64,000 nucleotides of DNA from NCBI RefSeq assembly GCF_030247185.1, contig NC_080571.1:45011502-45075501 (forward strand). The letters run 5' to 3'. Of this stretch, positions 55,031 to 64,000 are shown piece by piece (position 1 is the first letter of the stretch; every line of letters starts with the position of its first letter). Under the pieces are notes generated by a model. The model did no database searches and was not told the origin of the DNA. It saw only the letters and a list, made by a program, of their open reading frames with translations. Source of the stretch: Malaya genurostris (lineage: Eukaryota; Arthropoda; Insecta; Diptera; Culicidae). The position numbers and the translations under genes are program-made.

Positions 55031-57059
55031 CTATGACAACGTTTGTTTATGTTTGAAAAAATATCAAGTTATTACAGCATATCCAGTGATTTTCAAAATA
55101 AGAAAGTAAAAATCATTTAGAATTGTTGCGTAGAATTTATTTAGTTTGTAATTGTTTTGGAAAAAGTGTTTCGCTCATTGGTTCATTCGCATGCAAAAGT
55201 GTACAAGTGTATCATTTTCAACCATAACCTAATTATATTTTGCTTTACATTTTGTAATAATAGAAGAAGCAATCATCGTACAGTCGATTTGCGTTTATGT
55301 GTTTGCCATCATACTAATTCTTGATCAAAACCACAAATGCGAGTGTACTTCGGAAGCGCGTTTGGTAAGAACTTTTTAATTCCGTTTAGTTAGTTAAATA
55401 ATTTGCTTTTCCGTTGAAACAACAAAGGCAAGAATCAACAATTGCAAAATTGTTATTGACGGGTTCTCCGTACTGAGACTAAACAAGATTTTGAGACCAA
55501 GAAGAAATCGAGATATAAAAGTGGTGTAGAAATTGGTGTTGGAGCACCGTTGGAACAATTGTGTTACAAAGTTCTGTGTGAAATTTTATCCAGGTTGGAG
55601 TACCTACTAGTTTTCAAATGACAGCCGTTCCATAAGCACTTGACAAGTAAAACTTTAAACGCGATTATCTTGAAACAGTGGTTTTTTTTTCAATACCGTT
55701 GTAGTGAACGTGATATCTTAAAAACTTTCCAACCACACGGAGAACCCGCAGATCACAAAATTACAATATTGCAATTGCTGTTTCACGCCCTGGTTGTTTC
55801 AACTAAAATGTTGTTGATTTAACTAACATATCTGTTGATTTTGTCATAACTATCCAGGTAACCGAAATTGTTGTAAAAAAGCTGTCACTTAGCGGAGAAC
55901 GAAGACAGCGAAACGCAGAACAAAAAACCTCTTCATTTCACCAGAAGCGTTTCATATTGAAAATTTTCAATGGTAAATTAACGTCATTTATGTTAGTTAC
56001 GTAGTGGTTGTTTTATGTAAGTGAAAGTAGGCAGAGAAATATATCAGTTAATTGTAAAACAAGTTTTCCATGTGTTAAATAGATATTCCTACAGTATAAA
56101 TGTTTCAATTTCATCTGAGAGTAATGTATTCTAGGACAGTTCATGTCAATGTTATTAAAACCGCTTAACACTTAAAAACTTTCTTCTAAAGTGAAGTGGT
56201 TCTATTTGTATTTTCTTGAAAGTGTATCTGTAGCATTAGGTTTACCAGCGAGCCATTCTGCAAGTGAAGGAAAAATTTCCTAATTCCCTGTGACCATTTT
56301 TCTGGTGAGTTCCCTTTTGAGAATTGTAATCTTTTGGTGCATTTCTATATCCTTTGTGAGTTTAGTGATATAGATATAAGCAGTTAATTAGGTAAAATTT
56401 CGTTGTTCAAGCAGTGAACGATTAGCTGCCCCCAGAAGAGGCTAATAGTAAAAAATATTTATTACAATTGGCGTCTTAAGTTCAAATAACTGAATAATTG
56501 GTTGGAACAACTGAGACATTTTTTTGCTTTCATGCATACAAGTAACTTTGCTGGGATTGTGTCTTTGCTCAATTGCACGAGTGACACCTCATTGAAACGT
56601 TTCATTGTTCGCTCAGGGTGTTTGGCATTGTTCAACTGAAACATTTCATTACTTGTTTGTGGTGCGTTTCTTTGTTGGGTGTCGTTGTTTAGCTGTCAGC
56701 ACGATAAATCAAAAATGATAGATTAGTTAAAACAATAGACGATTAGTTGTACCAAATTTTAACCAATCACAATCAGAAAAACAACTAATATTTTAGTTGT
56801 TTTGCGATCGCTGGTTTTTCCGTGCAATGTTCAAAGTTTTTTTTCAATCGTTATTATTTAAAAACTCGTGTATCTGAACGATTTGCGATTATTGTAATGA
56901 ATTCTTACTACTTCTTACGTTACGTTTTCCCTAGGCTACGTCACACAGTGATGCCGAGGTGGCAGAAACTATAAAAAATATTTATCAATAAAAAACATTG
57001 ATGCTTTCACATTTTCCAACAATTAGAAATAATCTCTAATGATTATCCGAAGTGCTGTG
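55031..57059. other. Non-coding DNA with one repeated segment
   Basis: The segment 55480-55740 (GAGACCAAGAAGAAATCG, GAATTGTGTTACAAA-like, then CAAATGACAGCCGTTCCATAAGCACTTGAC and AACGCGATTATCTTGAAAC) recurs in two pieces at 59200-59400 and 59825-59945. I could not assign it to a family. The rest shows no feature. Confidence 0.45.
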
Positions 57060-57785
57060 AGATATATTTTATTTCTTAAAAGGTCCACGAAAAGTTGATC
57101 CAGACCCGACTTCCGGTTCCGGTATTACAGTGCAATGAGCGAAAAAATTTCGATTGCATGGGTATTTTTTCAAAAGTGATGGTGAAACGAGGTGCAACTT
57201 CTTATAAAACTTATTGGTAAATTCATTTAGTTGGGAGATCTAGTTGGTTAGTGGATATATGAATCTACTTTGGGACCACTAGTCCTCGGTTTCCGCTTCC
57301 GAACGCACCGGTAATTGTGAAGAGAAGCTCCAAAAACAGAACTCACTTGATCTCTCAGCAACCGTTAAACCGATTTTCACAAATCATGATTCAAATTGAA
57401 GCTCTCAGTGTTTCAAAAAATACTGTGCAATTTCATTCAGATCCGACTTCTGCTTTCGAAATTTAGGGCAATGAGTATCAAAACGTTCAAACTGTCATAC
57501 AAAATGATGCAGAATCGGTACGCATCGGTACGGAAGAAGAAAACACCTCCGCCTAGCACACAACGTGCTTTGTTCAGATTTGCATAGCGTGCAGGGTTGC
57601 CAAATTCAAATCTATGTTAACCTGTCATATAGGACAGAGGTTATGGTGGTTTATACCCCAAGAAAGTTTTGATTTTACTCAAGTTTGAAAAAACAATCTT
57701 GACAGAATCTTTTAGTGGTATTTTGAAAATATAAGTAATATGAGAATGACTTCATTACACCACTAGGTAGATAAAAAAAAGGTTG
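57060..57785 (-). repeat. Family A copy 9
   Basis: Contains CAGACCCGACTTCCGGTTCC, AAACGAGGTGCAACT, GTGGATATATGAATCTACTTTGGG, CTCCAAAAACAGAACTCACTTG and AGCGTGCAGGGTTGCCA, each also in copy 7. It ends with ATTACACCACTAGGTAGATAAAA. It lacks the GT-rich end. Confidence 0.65.
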
Positions 57786-57894
57786 TCTACAAACGAACAG
57801 CTTTCGATACTCTCCTCACAGGCACTCTAATTTGGAGTTATTTCCTAAATCAGCGACACTCGAATAATATGATTTTCGAAATTCATTGAAACGC

Positions 57895-58383
57895 AATATC
57901 TCGGCTTTGAAGGCTTGTATCATAAATCAACCGTGACAAAGTCTAGATAATTTAGTTTAGATGCGATAAGTACATAAAAACATATATGTTATCGCGATAA
58001 AAATAAAGTCTTGTATTTTTCTGTGAAACAAAGTCAGTTTCAATGCATCCACCATTTTTTTCACTTTGGATTCCTGATAGCATTCTGAAAAAGGAGAGAG
58101 AAATAAAATTGGCTCGACAAGGCTGCCAAACACACAGACATTCAATTTTTGTGAAAGTTGAATATTTTTTCATTGTTCATTGGAATCTATGTAATGTCCA
58201 ACCCATACGATAGAATAATGTGATAGAACTTCTCATCAAAATAATAAAATGTATGCTGGCAACCCGGTACAGTTTGCTCATATACGAGAGAGTACAAGAA
58301 AAATACGATGCGCAAAGGGAATTGAGCGAGCCACGTGGTCGATTTAAAACTCAACACGTGGCCCTCTGTCCTCAGACCTTAAG
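57895..58383 (+). repeat. Family B copy 3, near-identical to 25500-25990
   Basis: Aligned with copy 2 the differences are few single bases and small indels (for example GAAACAAAGTCAGTT here against GAAGTCAGTT there) over nearly 490 bases. The end CCTCAGACCTTAAG is kept. This is the most recent repeat pair of its length in the window. Confidence 0.8.
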
Positions 58384-58753
58384 GAATGATGCCAAATATA
58401 TGACATAAACGCTGAAACATGCTTCTGTTATCATTCTTTCCTTTATGAATTCGATATATGAATACACCATGCTTCTGTGACCTAGCCGAATTAATCTGAA
58501 TAAATTTATGTCAAAAATGAGCCCAACTTAGTGTCAGAAGTTATCTTAATTAGAGTGTCTTCAACCAGAGCGACGACAGCTGTTCGTTTGGAATGACAGC
58601 TTCCGGTTCTAAAAGAGCAAACGGCCTGTTAATTACAATGTAAAGCTAACGACCAACATTTCGGATTAAATGTTTTGAATTGTTGCCAAGCCAACATTAC
58701 GGATGAGATGTCGTCACGTTGGTTATAGGCTTTCTAATCTTAATAAAAATGCA
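58384..58753. other. Non-coding DNA
   Basis: No feature recognised apart from CACCATGCTTCTGTGACC-like and GCATGCTTTTGTGAACTACTCG phrases shared with 7660-7690. Confidence 0.4.
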
Positions 58754-58855
58754 AAAAGTGATCACTACACTGTGCGTGTTACTGGTAATAGGTAAAAACA
58801 ATTAAAGTGATATGTCAGTGAAGTGAAAATGGAAGTGAGAACGATAATAAGGGCC
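58754..58855. mobile_element. MITE family C, right-half fragment
   Basis: AGTGATCACTACACTGTGCGTG through GAACGATAATAAGGGCC matches the right half of the 42465-42787 copy. The left half is missing. Confidence 0.7.
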
Positions 58856-58894
58856 GATGAAACAGTTTTAATAAAAAAAACTGTGCATGTGAAG

Positions 58895-59060
58895 GAAAAG
58901 CTTGATAAGCATTTTATCCGAGCTATGCTTTAAGCAAAGCAGGAGATAGTTAACTTCGTAAAGATATCAGAAGAGAGTGTATTCACTATTATGTATGAAT
59001 TTTTTTTCACACAGCTGGTCAAAAACAACTTACGTCGTTACGTTGGCTAATTTCCACGAA
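58895..59060 (+). pseudogene. Short mariner transposase scrap
   Basis: AGATAGTTAACTTCGTAAAG and ATATCAGAAGAGAGTGTATT translate to EIVNFVKISEESVFTIMYE, the second helix-turn-helix of the mariner family at 54118 and 15250. Only about 50 codons remain. Confidence 0.6.
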
Positions 59061-59429
59061 TTGAAATTCGAATAGCGAACGCATCCATCATATTCACCAG
59101 GTTTTGTCCACAGCGACTATTTTCTGGTTTTTGATTTAAAGAAAACTAGTTTGCGAGAAAGAGATTTGCTTTAAATGATCGTTTAGACTGAATAAGTTTT
59201 TGAGACCAAGAAGAAATGAAAGTTTCTCTTTGTTTCTATTCTCTCTTTCGAATATTACGGTACCTTTTATCTAACTATTGAAAGAGAAAGTAAACTAAAA
59301 GAAACTCATTTGCACTTGGGGCCTTTCTAATGTTCGTTCATCGAGAATTGTGTTACAAACCTGGGGCTGAAATTTCATATTTTTGCATATTCTGAAAGAA
59401 TATACTTTTCGAAATTGATGGGTGAAAAT
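59061..59429. other. Non-coding, partly repeated with 55480-55600
   Basis: GAGACCAAGAAGAAATGAAAG and GAATTGTGTTACAAACC correspond to the repeated segment at 55 kb. Otherwise no feature. Confidence 0.4.
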
Positions 59430-59815
59430 TCCCCACAGCAGCGTGCTAATCTTTGATTCTCAGAAATGTCATCGAGAGAAATTCGCTCTCGCAAAGCAAA
59501 ACAAAGTCAAAGTCTTGGCATTACATTTCTTTTGTGGAATTTGACCTTTCTGTTTCAACAGACTTCGCAGCCCATTCTTAGTGTACAGAATCATTGCATG
59601 GCTAGTCCTACTGACACTAAGAACCCTTAAAGGTCGGGGCTCGAACATACGACAACTGGCTTGTAAGACCAGCTCTCGGACTGGTGTCTATTCTATGTTA
59701 AATGAGCCATGCCGGGTTTTTGTTGTTGCGATGATATCCGTCTCTCTTTGATTGCACTGATTCAATCGTGTGAAGAGTTGCTAGTGAACGTACGATAAAA
59801 GCCATCCTTAGGTGA
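59430..59815 (+). repeat. Repeat G, copy split by a SINE
   Basis: Matches 47797-47995 on both sides of the SINE: ATTCGCTCTCGCA on the left continues as CTGGTGTC on the right in the intact copy. It gives the empty-site sequence for the SINE insertion. Confidence 0.8.
59494..59671 (-). mobile_element. tRNA-derived SINE (Feilai-like), 5'-truncated, with target duplication
   Basis: A 178-bp insertion flanked by GCTCTCGCA (59485-59493) and GCTCTCGGA (59672-59680), a 9-base target duplication with one difference. On the minus strand it begins CTGGTCTTACAAGCCAG, passes a B-box-like GTTCGAGCCCC, and continues through GACTAGCCATGCAATG and GAAGTCTGTTGAAACAG to a 3' end GACTTTGTTTTGCTT. The A-box part of the head is missing, so it is 5' truncated as retroposed copies often are. 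Such SINEs use RNA polymerase III promoters and LINE machinery. The Feilai label rests on memory of the family's general form, not on an alignment. Confidence 0.75.
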
Positions 59816-60589
59816 AATCCAAGCACTGGACCATTAGATTTCAAATGACAACCATTCCATAAGCACTTGACGAGTCAAAATTTAAGCGCGATTATCTAGA
59901 AATAGCGTTTTTGTTTGAAAATACCGTTTTGGTGAACTCAAAACTTTTCAACTGAATTTCATATCTTTTTCAACCCACCTTGGTTCTATTTCCGCTAATG
60001 GGGTTCGAACATTTTTCGGGTCCGAAGAGGTGAATGACCTTAAGATTAAAACCTCTATAAACGGAACAAAAAATTTTTTTTTTCGATTGAGTTTTTTAAA
60101 ACCTTTTTTTGTGACACGCGTTTTTAAATTTCGTCGAAGAGCAATGGCATCCTTGGTGCCCTCAAGGAAACGAATAGGCGGCTTTACTGGCGAGTGAACC
60201 AATGAATTTTTTGTTTATGATTTTGAACATCGATTTATTTGATTTTCTTTTGGGACAGCGTTCAATCACACCAACAAATATTTCTCTTCAATATTACTTC
60301 TACTGTTTTGATTTGTGGTGGTTCGCCTTAGAGGAAGTATTCACCGAAATTCACCGCCTATTCAATAAAACAAGCTTCAGGATAGGAACAATAACTACTA
60401 CCATAGTACTACCAACAAACTGGTTATTTCGAAACCCTTTTAGAAAATCACCTAGTATCACTTAGTTTACTCTCTCACCTGATATTTGTATATAACCTCT
60501 TAAGGCCTGATAGCGTATAGATTTTGAATCGACCTCGTGACTCCCTAAATTCCTTTTGCGTCTATGTGTTTAGGACCATCATTGAGTTC
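59816..60589. other. Non-coding DNA with a short repeated segment
   Basis: 59825-59945 repeats 55615-55735 (CCATTCCATAAGCACTTGAC, CGCGATTATCTAGAAA). The open frames at 59948-60202 (minus) and 60202-60465 (plus) have no recognised domain. TGACCTTAAGATTAAAACCTC near 60030 resembles a phrase in the element at 20166-20640. Confidence 0.4.
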
Positions 60590-60910
60590 GATTTAATTTC
60601 TCTTTTCTCGTTCCCCTTTTTCTCACGCTACCAGGAAACTAAAGTTGATAAAATGGCGGACACATCGAAACTGATGAAATTTTCTTCATAGACAAATATA
60701 ACATTTAATTTTATCACGATAACGTATGTTTTATGTACTAATCATATCTAAACTAAATTATCGAGACTTTTGATAATTACTAGACTAGACTTTTGATATA
60801 AGTCTTTAAAGTCAGAGATAATCGATGAACAAGTAGAGGTATGCTATTCCGTTTCAATTTTCAGCAGTACTTCAGTCAGAATGCAGTTAGAACACAACAC
60901 TTTTATTCTC
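60590..60910 (-). repeat. Family B copy 4, reverse orientation, diverged
   Basis: On the minus strand it reads ACTTCTGCTGAAAATTGAAAC-like sequence, the phrase TACCTCTACTTGTTCATCGA and AAATTATCTAGACTTTG-like sequence, in the same order as 25440-25600. It is more diverged than copies 2 and 3. Confidence 0.55.
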
Positions 60911-60974
60911 ATGAAACTTCTTAGTGCAATTTTTTTTAGTGTAGACAACACACAACTAGTTTGGTTCGCATTCG

Positions 60975-61610
60975 TGGCGGTTCTTGGTGGAAGCCAAACC
61001 TAACCCAATATCCACCCTAATTGCTAGAATATCGTTTATTTAAAGCCAGTTTCGAGCCTAGTTTCAACGCCATTGCACCGAAGGTGGAGTCAGTTTCGAA
61101 CTCGATTTTTAAATCGGGTTCGCTCACATCCCCGTTGCTAAGTGCGAACCCAACTAAGTTTTGTGAAAATTATTTGTTTGAAAACGACATTGGCAAAAGC
61201 GGTGTGAGCGAAACCATTGTTATGTCGTTTTCGCTTGATGCCAAACCTAACCCAGTTTCCACTCTAACTGCTGTCAAATCGTTTGTTTGAAGTCAGTTTC
61301 GAACCTATAGTTTCAACGTTGTTGAACTGAAAATTGAGTCAGTTTCGAACCTGGTTTTTAAATCAGTTTTACTCAAACCCCCGTTGCTAAGTGCGAAATC
61401 AACACTGTTTCGTGAAAAGTGTTTGTTTGATGAAACTACTCTGGGTCAGTTTCAGTTTTCTCAAGCGAAAACAACATTAGAATCAGGATCAAAACTGACC
61501 CGAGTTTCAGTTCAATGTTGTTCAAGCTAGGTTCAAAACTGGCTTCAAACAAACAGTTTGACAGCAGTTAGGATGAAAACTTTGTTAGTTTCGGCATCAG
61601 GCGAAAAAAG
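60975..61610. mobile_element. MITE family E cluster, about three units
   Basis: A partial unit at 60975-61175 (AAGCCAAACCTAACCC, GTTGCTAAGTGCGAACCC) is followed by a complete one at 61223-61471 (GTCGTTTTCGCTTGATGCCA to CAGTTTTCTCAAGCGAAAAC) and a reversed partial one at 61480-61610 (AAACTGACCCGAGTTTCAG to GGCATCAGGCGAAAA). The alternating directions again suggest insertion of units into each other. The 89-codon open frame at 61021-61290 lies within the MITE DNA and is not a gene. Confidence 0.7.
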
Positions 61611-64000
61611 AATGAATCCCGGTAAAAACGATACAAACCAGAAAATAACACGAGGTTGATTCCATGGTGATACCGACCGAAGTAAGTTAATGCAATCAAA
61701 GTAAGCGACTTACAAACTGATTCGGCCTTTTTCTACAGTTCGCAACTTAACATGTAACATGCGTTTAGCAGATTACTTCCGTTTGGTTGGGTGATTCCAG
61801 TAATGGAAAAATAAAGTCGCACAGTTGAGTGAAATATTTTTAATGAAGTGAAATCCAAAATGTGACCCTCAAGCATCCACCAATAACAATTTCAACTGGA
61901 ATAATCACAAAAGCACCACCAAAAATTTAGATCCAAATCCAAATTGAATAGATTCTACCCAAGTAGCAAATGTAACTTATTGAAATTTCAAGAGGGTCTA
62001 CAATTGTCTTACAATTGTTTTTTTATGTTAGATATGTTCAAAAAGATTTTTAAATATATTAAAATCGGTTGTGCAACTTATACCTGTTAAGTTTTACGAT
62101 AATACCGAAAAAATCACTATAGAACAATTTCAAGTATATCTAAAACAATTGTGCAGCAAATCACCAACTTGCCCACGTTGCACTAGTAGTTATAGAAGTT
62201 CTGCCAAAATTTTCACATCGTCATGTAAAAACGAAGTAACTAAACCAATTGATCAACTTATCAAAAATTTCCCAAATGGCTGTCATAATTGAATCGGACT
62301 CAATATATGCCAAATGGCTGTATATATCTTGTGAAGAAAAAATAGTGAAATTATGCTCTCCGCAAGGCAAAAACTGATAGGCCGAATTGAAAACCTCGCA
62401 GTAGAAACTATTTTGCTGCCGAGTCCGCATTGTCTTGACTGCCTCATGAAATTTTAGGTCAGTGTGTGCAGTTCTCTTCATTTTTAGAAAAACAATTCGA
62501 AACTTGCAAATAAGTTGTACCAAATTTATCTGCTTGAAATGAACGAAAAACTTGCCGACATGAGAATAATATCATAAAAGTTTCAGAAATACAGAAATTA
62601 CATACGCAATGAAAACGAAAATCGAATCAGATAATTTGTATTCGGTTTTCATCTCGCGAAAAAATGACATCACTTTTCAAAGATAATGAACGAAAAGTTG
62701 AGTTCATCATAGTTACTCTCATAGTTACATATTACCGCTTGAGCAACTTGGTTTTGCATTTAAAGCACATGGGCTCACCAAAATAATACCTACAGTGCGT
62801 ATCACAAATGTCGGATTCACTAAGAAGAATGACTTAATTGTATTGTTATTTAAGTCAACTAGTTTGAAAATAAATAAAAACCAAAATTTCTCATTTCAAT
62901 ATTTACATGTTTATATTTCCTTTTATATAGGTAAAATAAATCATTACGTTGGGTGAACCATTTTCTTTTCAACACACTGTTACCCTCGATGCCATATTGG
63001 AAAATATTGAAGAAATATTCATTTCAAAATTTTTAAGAATAATTGAAACATCAATATGATTAAAATCGTCTGAAAAGGTGTATGAATATTTGATAACTTT
63101 CTTATACATATTTAAAACACTCTTCCGATCATATTTATTGAAAAGAATAGATTGTTATTTTCATAGAAATTGATGTGCAATCATCAAAACACGTACATTA
63201 AAAGGCGCTTGATAATTTCAGGCGTACGAAGACATGTTTCACCATAAAAATGCAGTTCGTTGTCGATTTTCTATTTACTAAAACATAAATGATCACTTCT
63301 ACAATATGTAGTATTACCATTTATTTATGTGCAGAATATTTTTTAGAGTTCCATGTTTGTGTCACGGGCAGTTGTATAGAAAATCAAATATGAAACTTAT
63401 TTATTAGAAATTATGTTTGCTATGTTTTTGTAAACATCAAATCAATTCTTGTTTACATTACGTAGTAGTTCCCATGAGTTCCACAATTGTTTTTTCACTG
63501 ATTTAATTGCTGCATTTGTAATGAGATCGATGCATGAGTTTTTGTATCAGTTGCACAATAATTGTGAAAAAAAGTTCTTGACAACGGAAGAACTTTAAGA
63601 TATGTTGCACAACGCAGAAAAATTGCGCTTTTTCCATAACACAACAGTTACTGCAATAGTAATATGAACTAATTTGATAAATTGCACAATCCGTAGAAAA
63701 ATACAGGACAGCAACTTAACGTGCTACTTGGGATAATTTACTTTAGTTGCAGAACTAAGGCTATTTAGGCAATTCTGAGCGGCAATCGATGCACCAGAAT
63801 CACTAGATCACAATTTTCAAACTCAGGAAACAAATACTGTTTGAAAATTGCTAAGATCGAAATTCACATAAATGAAACAACTGAAAACTTCGAGTTTTGA
63901 CACTTCCTGTATTTAACCAAGTTTGGCTAATTTTTCGTCTTAGAAATAAATAACCCTCTAAAAACAGCACGAGAAAAATATGTTTCGTCAAACAACTCCA
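61611..64000. other. AT-rich non-coding DNA to the window end
   Basis: No gene, RNA or repeat of note. Open frames of 73 and 100 codons at 62071-62292 and 62221-62523 overlap on opposite strands and show no domain. GAAGACATGTTTCACCATAAAAATGC and similar phrases appear once only. Confidence 0.4.

Overview
The window looks like chromosomal DNA from a culicine mosquito, most likely Aedes. The grounds are a tRNA-derived SINE that resembles the Feilai group, a Tc1/mariner element with the DD37E catalytic spacing typical of mosquito ITmD37E elements, abundant TA- and TTAA-inserted MITEs, and very long non-coding stretches around a single small host exon. The species call is an inference from repeat content, not from a host gene comparison.

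Host coding content is almost nil. The one exon I can support is on the minus strand at 51997-52192. It has a good acceptor, an open 65-codon frame and a GTGAGT donor, and it encodes what looks like part of an ADAMTS metalloprotease propeptide. The rest of the window would then be intron or flanking DNA of that gene. Nearly all other open frames are chance frames or transposon remains.

Layout. 1-12.9 kb: MITEs, several copies of an interspersed family that I call family A (ends containing CCTTTCTCATAT or its complement), one MITE split by a family A copy, and a reverse transcriptase scrap near 10.2 kb. 12.9-15.1 kb: a three-level nest in which a SINE is split by a non-LTR retrotransposon 3' end, itself split by a DD37E transposon. 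15.25-16.3 kb: a decayed mariner on the minus strand. 16.98-19.63 kb: an octanucleotide array of about 2.65 kb. 20.8-21.8 kb: a family A copy with a hairpin and a TA run of about 157 bases. 23.5-26 kb: a MITE and a second interspersed family (family B). 26.7-28 kb: reverse transcriptase and DD37E-type relics. 29.29-33.40 kb: a 4.1 kb element with inverted arms of about 1.1 kb and TTAA at both ends, sitting in the tail of a family A copy. 35.23-36.17 kb: a 941-bp maT-like (DD37D) transposon with perfect TA-flanked ends but no transposase N terminus. 40-43.7 kb: more MITEs and family A. 47.2-49.9 kb: a degenerate minisatellite carrying an inserted inverted-repeat element built from a 15-base motif. 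50.7 kb: a reverse transcriptase scrap. 52.7-53.5 kb: an inverted repeat containing a near-perfect 117-bp tandem duplication. 54.1-55.0 kb: two different mariner fragments joined end to end. 57-61.6 kb: further copies of families A and B, a SINE with a 9-bp target duplication, and MITEs.

No transposase or reverse transcriptase here is intact. The interest lies in insertion history, in potential hairpin transcripts, and in the tandem arrays. Coordinates of diverged repeats are approximate.
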